The notes beneath the pieces were generated by a model. The model saw only the letters and a list, made by a program, of their open reading frames with translations, searched no databases and was not told the origin of the DNA. Below are positions 27,712-36,676 of a stretch of 64,000 nucleotides of DNA, one piece after another; within the stretch, counting starts at the first letter, position 1; the number at the start of each line of letters is the position of its first letter. The stretch is from positions 744,001 through 808,000 of the forward strand of contig NZ_CP119967.1 of assembly GCF_029543085.1 (NCBI RefSeq), given 5' to 3'. The position numbers and the translations under genes were made by a program. The stretch is from Pseudomonas sp. A34-9. Its GTDB lineage: Bacteria; Pseudomonadota; Gammaproteobacteria; Pseudomonadales; Pseudomonadaceae.

Positions 27712-30455
27712 GGGGCGATCGGCAATTCGATGCAGAACCGTGCGCCCTCCACCGAGTTGCGCACGCTCAATTGGCCGCCCATGTTGTCGATGATGCCGTA
27801 GCTCACCGACAACCCCAACCCCGTGCCGACACCGATCGGTTTGGTGGTGAAAAACGGCTCGAAAATCCGCTCCAGCAAGCGTGGATCGATACCGCCGCCG
27901 TTGTCCTCGACCCACAACCGCACGCACTGTTCATCACGTTCGGCATAGATCGAAATCCATGGTCTGAAGGATGAATCCTTCTCGCGTTTGCTCAGCAACG
28001 CGTCGCGGGCATTGACCATCAGGTTGATCAACACCTGCTCAAGCTGATCGACGTAGCCGCGCACTTGCACCTCGAACCCGGTCTCGCTGATGCGCAAGTC
28101 CACGCCTTTGCCGCGCATGCCTTCGGCCAGCAGCGACAGCGTGCCTTCGATGGCGGACGCCGGGTTGAACAGTTGCTGCTCGATCTCCGAACGCCGGCCG
28201 AATACGCGCATGTGATCGACCACTTTCGCTGCACGTTGCACCTGCGCATCGATGCGGTTGAGCTTGTCGGTCAGGTAATCGACCTGCACATCGCCGTTGC
28301 CCAGGCGCTTGAGCACGTTGACGATGGCCATGCGCATCACGTTCAACGGCTGATTGATTTCATGGGCGAGGCCGGTGGCCATTTCGCCAAGGGTGGCCAT
28401 TTTCGCGCTTTGTGTGAGTTGCTGCTGGGAGCGGCGCACCTCGGTGTTGTCGCGGCCCACCGCTTGTACTTCGATCAACTGGCCGTGCTCATCGAACACC
28501 CCACGATCGGACCACACCCACCAGGCGTGTTCGCGGCCTGGCAGTTGCAGGCTGATTTCTGCGGTGCTCACCGGGTGCTCCGCGGTCAGTGAGCCGAGGC
28601 GCTGGACGAACGCGGCACGTTGTTCCTCGGACATCCAGCTGCCCAGATCGACCCCCGGCAGTTGCTCCGGCGTGCATTCCAGATAGGTCGCCAGCGGCCG
28701 GTTGCCGAAGGTCAGAATCAGGTCCGGGCGATAGCGACAGATCATCGCCGGCGAGTCCTCCACCAGAATCCGGTAGCGCTCTTCACTCTTTTTCACCTGT
28801 TCGGCCGCGAGGGTCGCTTCGGTGACGTCCAGCCACAAACCGACCGTTTCCACCGGCAGGCCGAGGTCATTGCGCAGCAGCCTGGCTTCATCGAGTAGCC
28901 AGTGATAATCGCCGCGACGGTCGCGCAGCCGATAACGCGTGCGTACCGAACCCTCGCGCAGCAACTGGCGGCTGCGGGCGAAATACAGATCACGATCCTC
29001 GGGATGGATCATCTCGACCAGTGCGCCGTCGCCACAGTCCTCAAGGCTCCAGCCCAGCAAGGGTTGCAGGCTGGCACTGAAGAATGCCGGGATCAGCGCA
29101 CCTTCGTGGTACTGCTGGACGTAAATCACTGCGGGCGAACTGGCGATCAGGTTGTCGAGCCGCGCATGTGCGGCGGCGGCCCGTTGTTGCTGGTTCTGGA
29201 TGTCGCTGATATCGAGCATGAAACCGACCAGCCGCCGCTGCTCGCCGCTGCCAATCACTTGGCCCTGCACGCGGTACCACGTCGGCGCTTGCGCGGGATC
29301 GCCGCCGTGCAGGCGCACCGAGAACGTCAGGGCTTCACCGTGTTGTTGCAAAGCCTGCAGACGGCTGCGCAGCTCTTCGCGGTCGGCGGGATGGATTTGC
29401 CTCAGCCAGTCTTCCAGCAGTAATCCGCCAGGGTTCACGTTCAGGGCTGCGGCCAGCGCGGGCGCCAGGTGAATGTTGTGGTCGCCTGCAAGGATCTCCC
29501 ACCAGCCGGTGCCCAGCAGGGTTTGCAGCGCTTCGCTACGTTCCAGTTGCAGGTGATGTTGCTGTTCACGCAGACGCCCCAGCAAAGGCCCGGCCAGTGC
29601 GCCGATCAGCGCGAGCCAGTCGCGTTCGGTCAGGTACGGCGCCGCGCTGTCCACGGGATAAAAACCGCAGAGCAGCCAGGCCACCACACCGCGTTCATCG
29701 CTATACGGCACCGCGAAACCTTCGGCATTGCCGAACAGGACCTGCACCCGCGAGTGTTCATCAAGGCCATGGTGTGCGCCGACACGCTGTGGCGCGGCAC
29801 CGTTCAGGCTGTCCAGCGGCGTGCCCAGGCGCTGGCCGTCATGCCACAGGGTCGGTGCATCGTGGGCGCGATACTGCTGATAAATCTGCCAGCCCTGTTC
29901 CTCATCATCCAGCAGGGCCAGCGCCAGACAAGGGATGTGCCAGCGCTGGGCAATCACCTGCAATTGTTCGCTGACGATCACCGGCAAACGCAGCTGGCTG
30001 CACGCGCGCAACTGTTCGCTGATCTGCCCGGCAATCAATTGGCAGGCATCACGCTGACGCGATTGTTGGCGTTCGAACAGCAAGTCAGCGATGTCGATCA
30101 GCTGCATCAGCCAGCCTTCGCCCTGCGGCTGCACCCAGCCGCGCAGGTGCACGGTTTGCTCGCCCAGCCCGAAGAAGTCGAGATCCAACAAGAGCCCCTG
30201 CCACTCCCGCGGCCGACCTTCGACGGTCAACAGGCTGTGGGGCAGCAGATAAGTGCTGAGTGGCAAGGGTTGATCTTGAGGTTTGAACTGCGCCAGCAGA
30301 TGCCGCAACGGTCCGGCGATTTGCAGCACGCCACCGTCATCGTTCAGGTACAGGTGCAAGCCTGTCGCGGGGGAGCCGAGTGGGTCGGGCAACTCGTGGG
30401 CGGCGGGCGGTGTGCGTTTGAGCAAGCGCCCGAACAGTTTGTCCCCCGACGTCAA
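27708..30455 (-). CDS. pprA: PAS-containing sensor histidine kinase PprA
   Basis: This kinase of about 915 residues pairs with PprB to switch on Tad pili and other biofilm functions in P. aeruginosa. It has an N-terminal GAF/PAS-like sensory region, several PAS domains in the middle, the phospho-acceptor His698 in [10 protein letters not shown] and a C-terminal ATPase with VEDNGGGID and GTGLGLS. No membrane helices are seen, so it is probably cytoplasmic. The frame is open far upstream into tadF, but the likely start is a TTG at 30455 overlapping the tadF stop as TTGA; the resulting length is close to PAO1 PprA. Translation is probably coupled to tadF. Confidence 0.88.
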   Translation of the reverse strand: MTSGDKLFGRLLKRTPPAAHELPDPLGSPATGLHLYLNDDGGVLQIAGPLRHLLAQFKPQDQPLPLSTYLLPHSLLTVEGRPREWQGLLLDLDFFGLGEQTVHLRGWVQPQGEGWLMQLIDIADLLFERQQSRQRDACQLIAGQISEQLRACSQLRLPVIVSEQLQVIAQRWHIPCLALALLDDEEQGWQIYQQYRAHDAPTLWHDGQRLGTPLDSLNGAAPQRVGAHHGLDEHSRVQVLFGNAEGFAVPYSDERGVVAWLLCGFYPVDSAAPYLTERDWLALIGALAGPLLGRLREQQHHLQLERSEALQTLLGTGWWEILAGDHNIHLAPALAAALNVNPGGLLLEDWLRQIHPADREELRSRLQALQQHGEALTFSVRLHGGDPAQAPTWYRVQGQVIGSGEQRRLVGFMLDISDIQNQQQRAAAAHARLDNLIASSPAVIYVQQYHEGALIPAFFSASLQPLLGWSLEDCGDGALVEMIHPEDRDLYFARSRQLLREGSVRTRYRLRDRRGDYHWLLDEARLLRNDLGLPVETVGLWLDVTEATLAAEQVKKSEERYRILVEDSPAMICRYRPDLILTFGNRPLATYLECTPEQLPGVDLGSWMSEEQRAAFVQRLGSLTAEHPVSTAEISLQLPGREHAWWVWSDRGVFDEHGQLIEVQAVGRDNTEVRRSQQQLTQSAKMATLGEMATGLAHEINQPLNVMRMAIVNVLKRLGNGDVQVDYLTDKLNRIDAQVQRAAKVVDHMRVFGRRSEIEQQLFNPASAIEGTLSLLAEGMRGKGVDLRISETGFEVQVRGYVDQLEQVLINLMVNARDALLSKREKDSSFRPWISIYAERDEQCVRLWVEDNGGGIDPRLLERIFEPFFTTKPIGVGTGLGLSVSYGIIDNMGGQLSVRNSVEGARFCIELPIAP

Positions 30456-30895
30456 AATTGCAGACTCGACGAGGCGGTCAGGTAAGGGGGCAGATTGGGC
30501 ACTGTGCCGATACCCGGCAGCACCAGAAACGGCATGACCTGATTGAGCTTGCTGACCGGGTAGTTCACTTGCACCGTCAGCAGGCCGGACGCGCTGTACT
30601 GGACACTGGTATCGACGCCGATCACCAGGTTGAAAATTGGCCGGATCCAGGACAATTGCTGGGTCAGCGTAGCGTTTGCGGTGTTGATCACCACCGTTGA
30701 ATAGTTGGGCGTGTTGGGGTCGACCGCGACACTGCGGCGTACCGCTTCGGACGTGGCCTGGTTGAACGATTGCATCATCACCAATGGCAGGCTGTAACTG
30801 ACCAGACCGTAAAAAACGGCGAAAAAGATGATGAACACCAAGGCGAACTCGATCGCCACCGCACCTTTTTGCGACTTCCGAAAGCCGGTTTTCAT
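30452..30895 (-). CDS. tadF: TadE/TadF-like pseudopilin
   Basis: The 147-residue protein has the TadE-type prepilin N-terminus: SQKGAVAIEFALVFIIFFAVFYGL, with the cleavage motif G-AVAIEF at about 10-16, and a short extracytoplasmic domain. It is probably processed by FppA and acts as a minor pseudopilin in Flp pilus assembly. The ATG at 30895 is preferred; a GTG 24 bases upstream is possible. It overlaps pprA by 4 bases and diverges from fppA across only 75 bases. Confidence 0.88.
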   Translation of the reverse strand: MKTGFRKSQKGAVAIEFALVFIIFFAVFYGLVSYSLPLVMMQSFNQATSEAVRRSVAVDPNTPNYSTVVINTANATLTQQLSWIRPIFNLVIGVDTSVQYSASGLLTVQVNYPVSKLNQVMPFLVLPGIGTVPNLPPYLTASSSLQF

Positions 30896-30970
30896 GAGTG
30901 CGTCTACCCTGACTGTCACTGCGTAGTATCAGCATAGAATCATTCCGCAAAAATGGACGGTTTTTACCCG

Positions 30971-31441
30971 ATGTACAGTTTTCTCCTCCTGATCTGGCTG
31001 GGGCTGTGCGCGGCGCAAGACGCCCGCCAACGACGCATTGCCAATGGACTGACCCTCGGTGTGGCGGCGCTGGCGCTTATCTATCTGCTGTGGACCGGCA
31101 GCACTTGGCTGGGCGCTGACGCAGGGCAGGGCGGTTGGGCCTGCCTGATCGCATTGGCGCTGACCCTGCCGGGGTTTTTCATGGGGCGGATGGGCGCCGG
31201 CGATGTGAAATTAATGACAGCTCTTGGCCTTGCGACGGACGGTCTGTTCATTCTGGGCGTGTTTATCGGCGCGGGGTTGGCCAGCGTGCTCTGGATGCTC
31301 GTGGCACCAAGAGTCTGGCTCCATATGGGTCAATGGCTTAGAGAACGTCTGCGATATCTGGCACCAGGTCTGTCAAAAAAGCTGCCATTTGCACCGTTCG
31401 TGCTGATCGGGTCGGTGCTCACACTGCTTTGGATCCATTAG
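30971..31441 (+). CDS. fppA: Flp prepilin peptidase FppA (CpaA/TadV family)
   Basis: This inner-membrane aspartyl protease cleaves the Flp prepilin and TadE/F-like pseudopilins. The 156-residue protein has four or more hydrophobic segments, the first catalytic Asp in CAAQDARQRRIANG and the second in the GxGD motif GAGDVKLMTALG. I prefer the ATG at 30971, which follows GGACGG; an in-frame ATG 18 bases upstream lacks a ribosome site. It is divergent from tadF and followed by pprB after 126 bases. Confidence 0.9.
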   Translation: MYSFLLLIWLGLCAAQDARQRRIANGLTLGVAALALIYLLWTGSTWLGADAGQGGWACLIALALTLPGFFMGRMGAGDVKLMTALGLATDGLFILGVFIGAGLASVLWMLVAPRVWLHMGQWLRERLRYLAPGLSKKLPFAPFVLIGSVLTLLWIH

Positions 31442-31511
31442 TCGCCAAGCGCCACTAGTCCTATGTACATAGTCGGAAAGTGCGTCTACTTTCAAATGAA
31501 CTGGTTATACA

Positions 31512-31548
31512 GCCAAAGGCTGGCAGTACAGGAATGGTCAGCTTTGGC
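31512..31548 (+). promoter_or_regulatory. hairpin in the pprB leader
   Basis: GCCAAAGGCTG (31512-31522) pairs with CAGCTTTGGC (31539-31548) with one bulged base. It ends 19 bases before the pprB start, close to its ribosome site, so it could modulate pprB translation. Confidence 0.45.
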
Positions 31549-31567
31549 CTGGGACATGGAGTAGCAC

Positions 31568-32356
31568 GTGAACAAGCTTTCGTCTGCGGTAAAAGTCCTC
31601 GTGGTCGACGATCAGCCATTGATTGTGGAGGAGCTGTGCGAGTTTCTTGAAAGTAGCGGGTATCGCTGTGTGCCGTGTGAGTCCAGTCAGCAGGCGATTG
31701 AGCGTTTCAGTGAGGACGCAGAAATCGGTCTGGTGCTGAGTGATCTGCACATGCCAGACATGGATGGCATTCAGTTGATCCAGGCGTTGCAGCGGTTGGC
31801 GGGCAAGCATCGGGTGTTCGAGGCGATCATGCTCACCGGGCGTGCCGACAAGCAGGATGTGATCAAGGCGTTGCGTGCCGGGATTGCCGATTACTATCAG
31901 AAGCCGATCGATCTGGATGAGTTGCTTGAGGGTGTGCGGCGCCAGGAGGTGGCGTTGCAGGAGCGGCAGAAGAATCTGCAACTGGGGCATTTGAATCAGA
32001 AGTTGCAGTATTTGTCTGAGTCGATCGATGACCTGTACCAGGATCTGGACAAGGTGCGGCGCAGTCCTTCGGCGGTGGTTCGCGATGTGTTGGGTGGTGA
32101 GCCTGCCGAGGCTGAGGCGCAGGAGATGCCGGCGATTTTCAATCAGTTGTCGCCACGACAACTGGATGTGGCGCGGTTGGTGGGCAAGGGGCAGACCAAC
32201 TATCAGATTGCCTGTGAGTTGGGGATTACCGAGAACACGGTGAAGCTTTATGTTTCGCAGGTGTTGCGGTTGACGCATATGCATAATCGGACGCAGTTGG
32301 CTTTGGCTTTGTCGCCTAGTGCTTCTGCTTCTCGGCAGCGGGTTACGGCGCATTGA
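31568..32356 (+). CDS. pprB: response regulator PprB
   Basis: This 262-residue regulator has a receiver domain (Asp14/Asp15, phospho-site Asp59 in LSDLHMPD, Thr90, Lys112), a coiled linker (about 120-160) and a C-terminal LuxR/GerE HTH (LSPRQLDVARLVGKGQTNYQIA). In P. aeruginosa PprB activates the tad, cupE and bapA genes. The start is a GTG at 31568 with GGAG six bases before it. The neighbouring pprA and fppA support the identification. Confidence 0.9.
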   Translation: MNKLSSAVKVLVVDDQPLIVEELCEFLESSGYRCVPCESSQQAIERFSEDAEIGLVLSDLHMPDMDGIQLIQALQRLAGKHRVFEAIMLTGRADKQDVIKALRAGIADYYQKPIDLDELLEGVRRQEVALQERQKNLQLGHLNQKLQYLSESIDDLYQDLDKVRRSPSAVVRDVLGGEPAEAEAQEMPAIFNQLSPRQLDVARLVGKGQTNYQIACELGITENTVKLYVSQVLRLTHMHNRTQLALALSPSASASRQRVTAH

Positions 32357-32400
32357 CTTGGCGGCCTTTGGGCCGACCATGTTGGGGGTGGTTTGGGGGA

Positions 32401-32727
32401 ATATCCGTTGCTGCGGGTGTTGCTGATTAGGGTTCCGCCCTTACGGCGGGTCACTTTTGGCAAACGCCCCAAAAGTAACCAAAAACGCTTGCTCCTGCGT
32501 GCGGCCCGCTCGCTGGGGCTCGGGGTTCCTTCGCTGCGGGATCGATCCGGGCGCAGCGCCTACGGTTTGCTTCGCTGCACCTCCTCTCGCTGTGTTTGGC
32601 TTCGCCAAACGGTCGCTGCGCTCCCACGCCCGGATCAATCCCTCCGCTCAGCCTTCCGACGTCGCCCGTGGATCAAGATCAAGAGCTGCAGCCGAGCTAA
32701 CGCTCATCCTGTTGAGTGGTGAAGAGC
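32401..32727. repeat. ~330-bp structured repeat, copy 1
   Basis: This is about 90% or more identical to 42579-42910 in the same orientation. It contains a hairpin with arms CACTTTTGG/CCCAAAAGT and a long palindrome (GGGATCGATCCGGGCG facing CGCCCGGATCAATCCC). Inside the palindrome lie GCGCAGCG/CGCTGCGC and GTTTGGC-TTCG-CCAAAC. The hairpin bases differ from copy 2 in a pairing-preserving way. Open frames in it look spurious. Confidence 0.85.
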
Positions 32728-32763
32728 ATGCATGCGGTCGGCTTTTGTTCGGTGTTGGATTCA

Positions 32764-32924
32764 CCCCTCATCGGAACGCCGCCCGCCCAGCCCTCTCCCG
32801 AGGGAGAGGGAGCCGATTGGTGGGCCTCTCAAAATTTGCATTCAACGCGGTATCGCACGTCGGCGTAGCTCCCCCAAACAACTCGATCAGTCCCCTCTCC
32901 CTCCGGGAGAGGGCTAGGGTGAGG
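32764..32924. repeat. CTCACCC/GGGAGAGGG MITE-like element, copy 2
   Basis: This is a full copy with ends CCCCTCATCGGAACGCC... and ...GGGCTAGGGTGAGG. The left end carries the variant GGAACGCCGCCCGCCCAGCC also seen in the copies at 50538 and 54127. Confidence 0.85.
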
Positions 32925-32939
32925 TTTTTTTGATCTGTT

Positions 32940-33036
32940 TCAGAATCTGAGTTCGACTCGGTATTTCACGTCGGCGTAGCTATCCCAAACACCTCGGTCA
33001 GTCCCCTCTCCCTCTGGGAGAGGGCTAGGGTGAGGG
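32940..33036. repeat. CTCACCC/GGGAGAGGG MITE-like element, right half (copy 3)
   Basis: This partial copy begins at the GTTCGACTCGGTATTTCACG core and ends GGGCTAGGGTGAGGG. It directly follows copy 2, which suggests tandem duplication of the right half. Confidence 0.8.
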
Positions 33037-33316
33037 TTGGCTTTTGGCTGTTTAAATGTGTGGCAGATAACAGGAACCTTCCCACGCTGTTTTCAGGTTG
33101 TCCGTCGGACGTGCGCGCTCTAGTCTCTGGCTGTCGTTGCCAATTCAGCGACCGGGTGTGGAAACCTGAATTTCAAGTAGATGCGTTGCATCGCTACCGC
33201 AATCATTGTCGGCGTCTTCTTTCGTCTGCAAACTGTGTCGCGGCGGCTGTGCGCGGGCAGGCTTCGGTCTGGCCGGTTGCCTACTTATCGGTTTTCCACC
33301 CTGCGTACAGCTGCCA

Positions 33317-33359
33317 CCTTTTGTCGTGTGGAAACGACAAAGGTTGGCTCCTCAGCCAA
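33317..33359 (+). promoter_or_regulatory. twin hairpins beside the DUF6124 ribosome site
   Basis: CCTTTTGTCGT (33317-33327) pairs with ACGACAAAGG (33334-33343) with one bulge, and TTGGCT-CCTC-AGCCAA (33344-33359) follows. TAGGAG, the ribosome site of the DUF6124 gene, begins 2 bases later. A 60-codon open frame beginning at 33181 stops inside that ribosome site. The arrangement suggests post-transcriptional control. Confidence 0.5.
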
Positions 33360-33371
33360 GTAGGAGTTTTT

Positions 33372-33734
33372 ATGGACAAACTGATCCCCGACCCACCCCA
33401 CGAACCCATCACCCCCCTCGAAGAAGCCATCCGCGCCGACAACCTCGTCAAAAACCGCGAGGCCATCAAACGCGCGCTCGATTTCTATCTCTGCCCCGAA
33501 CCTGCAAAACCCCGCCAACCCAGCACGATGTTTCTCATTCACCCGAAAATCGACACCGAAAGCCTGCTCGCCCACGCCTGCGAATCGCTGGCCTCGGCCA
33601 ACACGCTGGCGGGTAATTTTGCTGATCAGCTCGGCCGGCCGGAACGTAATACCGCGCTGGCGATTCAGCAGATCATCATGCTGGCCGAGCTGGCGGTGAA
33701 TCGGGCACTGGATCGGGTAAATCCGCAAACATAA
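33372..33734 (+). CDS. DUF6124 family protein
   Basis: This 120-residue, probably cytoplasmic helical protein has the pattern EAIKRALDFYLCP, a variable link, then IDTESLLAHACESLASANTLAGNFADQL and NTALAIQQIIMLAELAVNRALD, which I recognise as DUF6124 (Pseudomonas-specific, function unknown). The ATG at 33372 follows TAGGAG. The frame is open about 340 bases upstream, but that stretch looks like a structured leader. It lies between the PprAB and assembly halves of the Tad locus and converges on the DUF3613 gene. Confidence 0.8.
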   Translation: MDKLIPDPPHEPITPLEEAIRADNLVKNREAIKRALDFYLCPEPAKPRQPSTMFLIHPKIDTESLLAHACESLASANTLAGNFADQLGRPERNTALAIQQIIMLAELAVNRALDRVNPQT

Positions 33735-33746
33735 GCCTCACACCTC

Positions 33747-33840
33747 TGTAGGAGCTGCCGAAGGCTGCGATCTTTTGACGTTGGCTTTTGACAATCACAA
33801 GTCACTGCGAAAGATCGCAGCGTTCGGCAGCTCCTGCAGG
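33747..33840. repeat. REP pair, TAGGAGCTGCCGAAGG family
   Basis: This inverted pair, with a longer spacer of about 30 bases and a few arm mismatches, lies between two convergent genes, where it could serve as a two-way terminator. Confidence 0.82.
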
Positions 33841-33859
33841 GATGAGTGAAGGCGAAACA

Positions 33860-34132
33860 CTAGTTCTTGGTCTCGATCTTGCCACCCGCATCCGGATCAT
33901 AAAAATCCGGAATCTCATATTTGTACTTCTTCAACCAGCGCTGCATCGCCAGATCCCGTTCGGTCGCGGTCGCCGTTTGTGGCTTGGGCGAGGCGGCTTT
34001 GTTGCGGCTTTGCAGGACCAGCCAGCCTTCGGTCTCTTGTTGCTGCGCCGAGGCGGGGCCGGCGTCGATGGCGGCGGCGCTGAGGGGCAGGCTGAGCAGG
34101 GTCAGGTAGCACAGGCCTTTGAAGGGATGCAT
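33860..34132 (-). CDS. small exported protein of the tad operon (DUF3613-like)
   Basis: The 90-residue protein has a signal peptide (HPFKGLCYLTLLSLPLSAAA) and a C-terminus ERDLAMQRWLKKYKYEIPDFYDP that resembles DUF3613 proteins found next to tad genes. The ATG at 34132 follows AAGGAG. It starts 10 bases after tadD and is the last gene of the assembly operon. Its role in Flp pilus assembly is unknown. Confidence 0.75.
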   Translation of the reverse strand: MHPFKGLCYLTLLSLPLSAAAIDAGPASAQQQETEGWLVLQSRNKAASPKPQTATATERDLAMQRWLKKYKYEIPDFYDPDAGGKIETKN

Positions 34133-34142
34133 GGCTGTCTCC

Positions 34143-34865
34143 TTATTTGAGCGATGACGGCAACGGGTCAGCCACGGCGGCAACTTGATTGCTGGTGGCA
34201 GGTTTGGCCTGGACCGGGGCTTTGAGTTTTTCTGCGCGTTGCTGGGCCTCGGTGAATTGTTCCGGGGTCAGTTTGGCGCGGCTGACGATTTCCGCGGCTT
34301 GTGGCCAGTCGTTCTGGTACAGCAGCAGGGTGACCATGTTCAGTGTCGCCAGTTGGTTGTTCTGTTTCAGTTCGATGGCGGTGAGGAACTCGAAGCGGGC
34401 GTCGTTGAGGCGCAGTTGATTGAGGTAGACCACGCCCAGGTCGTTACGGATTTTTTCGTCGGTGGGGGCCAGGCGCGCGGCGCGTTGCAGGTGGGCCTGG
34501 GCCTGGCCGTTGTCGCCACGAGCGGCGTAGAGCTGGCCGAGACCGTGTTCGGCTTCGGCGGTCAGGCAGCCTCCGAGCAGGCTGCGATACAACGGTTCGG
34601 CTTCGCTGCGGCCGAGCAGGCGGTAGACCTTGGCTTTGCGCAGGCGTACTTCGCTGATGGTGTCCGGCAGGCTTTGCAGGTTGGCCAGGCTGGCGTGCAG
34701 TTTGCCGTCGTTGGCCAGGTCATCCGCAAGGTTAAGGGCCAGTTCCTGCTCCTGAGTCATTTTGCTGCAACTGGTCGGTGACAGCAGCGCCGTCCACGGT
34801 GCCTGGCCGTCGGTGGCGCAACCGCCGAGCATCAACAGACTTGCCATGACTATCAGTACTTTCAT
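34143..34865 (-). CDS. tadD: Tad assembly lipoprotein TadD (TPR)
   Basis: The 240-residue protein has lipobox LGGC (Cys16) and TPR-like helical repeats (about 45-200: LGQLYAARGDNGQAQAHLQRA and NDLGVVYLNQ...). TadD-type lipoproteins act as pilotins that help the RcpA secretin reach the outer membrane. The ATG at 34865 follows GGAGAG; an upstream in-frame start overlaps tadC and is rejected. Confidence 0.9.
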   Translation of the reverse strand: MKVLIVMASLLMLGGCATDGQAPWTALLSPTSCSKMTQEQELALNLADDLANDGKLHASLANLQSLPDTISEVRLRKAKVYRLLGRSEAEPLYRSLLGGCLTAEAEHGLGQLYAARGDNGQAQAHLQRAARLAPTDEKIRNDLGVVYLNQLRLNDARFEFLTAIELKQNNQLATLNMVTLLLYQNDWPQAAEIVSRAKLTPEQFTEAQQRAEKLKAPVQAKPATSNQVAAVADPLPSSLK

Positions 34866-34887
34866 CAAACGCTCTCCATGAGCAAGG

Positions 34888-35772
34888 TCAGTTTGCAAAC
34901 GCCCGGGCAATGGCGGTGAAGCCCGGGCCGGCGAGGACGATCAGCAGTGCCGGAAACAAAAACAGCATCATCACGACAGACATCTTTGCCGACATTTTCG
35001 AGATGTATTCCTGCAAGCGGGTCAGGCGCCGGTCATCAAGCAATTGCTTGAGCGCCAGCAGCGACTTCATTGCGCCACCGCCCTGTTGAATCAGTTGCTG
35101 CAGGATCACGCAGGTGTCAGTGAATTCGTCGACGGCGAGCATTACCGCGGCTTTATTCAACTCCTGGCCGAGTTCCAGGCCGCTGTCGACACGGGTCAGG
35201 ATCAGGCGCAGTTCAGTGGTCAGTTCCGGCAGCAGTTTTTGCGCTTCAATGCTGAGTACACGCAGGGCTTGTTCGACGGCCATGCCGGATTCGAAAAGGA
35301 TGCGCAGCAGTGGAATGAACGTCGAAATTTCCACGGCAATGACTTTCTGCCGACGTGCCGCCGCGTAGGCCAGCAAGCGTTTGGGCAGCAGATAGCCGCC
35401 GCCGGTGGCGAGCATCGGCACCAGCCAGCGGTTGTCAGCCTGGGGAAAAAACACCTCTTGCAGAAATATCGCCAAACCCAACGTCAGCAGTGGCGTGCCG
35501 ATCTGGCAGGCGGCGTACAGCGCCCGTTCGTTGGCGCGGCGCCAGCCGATGCGGTTGAGCAGGGTCTGGGTTTCGCTGTCGATGCTCACCGAGCGTTGCC
35601 CGAACTTGCTGCTGCCCAGTACGCGCAACCAGCTGCCGAAGCGGTTCTCGCGGATCAATTGTCCTTGCAGGCGCTGGTTGACCTGCCGCACTCGACGGCG
35701 CTCCACCAGCAGGTGATTGATCACCAGCATCAAGGCGCCAAGCAGCAACATCAGAGCCGCGAGCCAGACCAT
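34888..35772 (-). CDS. tadC: Tad inner-membrane platform protein TadC
   Basis: The 294-residue type II secretion F-domain protein has an N-terminal TM (2-20), a central cytoplasmic helical domain (IPLLRILFESGMAVEQAL and LQQLIQQGGGAMKSLLAL) and a C-terminal TM (MMLFLFPALLIVLAGPGF). Together with TadB it forms the inner-membrane platform driven by TadA. tadB ends one base before its start. Confidence 0.92.
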   Translation of the reverse strand: MVWLAALMLLLGALMLVINHLLVERRRVRQVNQRLQGQLIRENRFGSWLRVLGSSKFGQRSVSIDSETQTLLNRIGWRRANERALYAACQIGTPLLTLGLAIFLQEVFFPQADNRWLVPMLATGGGYLLPKRLLAYAAARRQKVIAVEISTFIPLLRILFESGMAVEQALRVLSIEAQKLLPELTTELRLILTRVDSGLELGQELNKAAVMLAVDEFTDTCVILQQLIQQGGGAMKSLLALKQLLDDRRLTRLQEYISKMSAKMSVVMMLFLFPALLIVLAGPGFTAIARAFAN

Positions 35773-35773
35773 C

Positions 35774-36658
35774 TCAAACGCTCCGCAACATGCGCCACAG
35801 CGCCAGGCTTCCGAACACTTGCAACACGGCGGCGCTGATCAGCATGTGCTGCCCGCTCGCGTCGTTCCACATCCCGAGCATGTAGCCTGGGTTGGTCAGC
35901 ATGAAGTAACTCACCAGCAGCAACGGCAACGAGCCGAGCACCCACGCGGTCATGCGTGTTTCGCCGGTCAGGGCGCGCAGTTGCCGGGCGCCCTGATCGC
36001 GTTCGCGGATCAGTTTGATCAGGTTCTCCAGCAGCTCGCTGGCGTTGCCGCCGTAGCGATGATTGACCTTCAGGCCGAGAGCAAACATGCGCAGTTCGTC
36101 CTGTTCATAGAGTTCGGCAAAGTCGCTGACGGCATCCGGCAAGTTCACGCCCAATTGCACGTTGCGCTGGACCCGGCCCATGGCTTTTTTCAGCGGATCT
36201 TCGCTCGCTTCAATGCCGCCCATGACCGCGTCACTCAGGGTGCGCCCGGACTTCAGGCTACGCACGGTGTGATCAAGCAACTGCGGCAGTTGCTCGATCA
36301 TGCGCTTGATCCGGCGCTGGTAAAGGAAGGCGATGTACAGCCGCAACGTCAGTGGCGGCATGACGATCATCAGCAGCAAGCCGACCCAGTCGGCGAGAAA
36401 ATAACCCAGCGCCATCGCCAGCGCCCACAGGCTCAGCCACAGGCCGAAACGCTCGCTCGGGCGGCCCAGCCCGGCCCGCAGGAACATGCGTTCCAGACCG
36501 ACCCACACAGGTTTTTCCGGCGCCAGTTGCGGTTGCCCGGCGGCGAGTCGGTTGAGCACTTTTTCCGTGGCAGTCTTGCGCAGCCCCTGCAAGAACAGAC
36601 GAATCGACAGCCCCAGCAGCATCAGGCAGATAACGATGAGAATGATCGGTCCCAGCAT
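35774..36658 (-). CDS. tadB: Tad inner-membrane platform protein TadB
   Basis: The 294-residue F-domain protein has an N-terminal TM (PIILIVICLMLLGLSI), a second hydrophobic pair at about 70-110 (LWALAMALGYFLADWVGLLL), the F-domain (LPQLLDHTVRSLKSGRTL and YGGNASELLENL) and a C-terminal TM. The ATG at 36658 follows AAGGAGC. It is the paralogue and partner of TadC. Confidence 0.92.
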   Translation of the reverse strand: MLGPIILIVICLMLLGLSIRLFLQGLRKTATEKVLNRLAAGQPQLAPEKPVWVGLERMFLRAGLGRPSERFGLWLSLWALAMALGYFLADWVGLLLMIVMPPLTLRLYIAFLYQRRIKRMIEQLPQLLDHTVRSLKSGRTLSDAVMGGIEASEDPLKKAMGRVQRNVQLGVNLPDAVSDFAELYEQDELRMFALGLKVNHRYGGNASELLENLIKLIRERDQGARQLRALTGETRMTAWVLGSLPLLLVSYFMLTNPGYMLGMWNDASGQHMLISAAVLQVFGSLALWRMLRSV

Positions 36659-36676
36659 GCTCGGTGCTCCTTGCCG

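Noticed and set aside
30456-30950. N-terminal extension of pprA to 1080 codons
   Set aside because: The extension lies entirely over tadF, a clear TadE-like pseudopilin gene in another frame, and reads as low-complexity Arg/Gln sequence.
32393-32933. Open frames inside the ~330-bp repeat and adjoining MITE copy
   Set aside because: Near-identical frames occur in both repeat copies but with changes that preserve base pairing, not protein; translations are Arg/Ser/Leu-rich and run into unrelated repeats.
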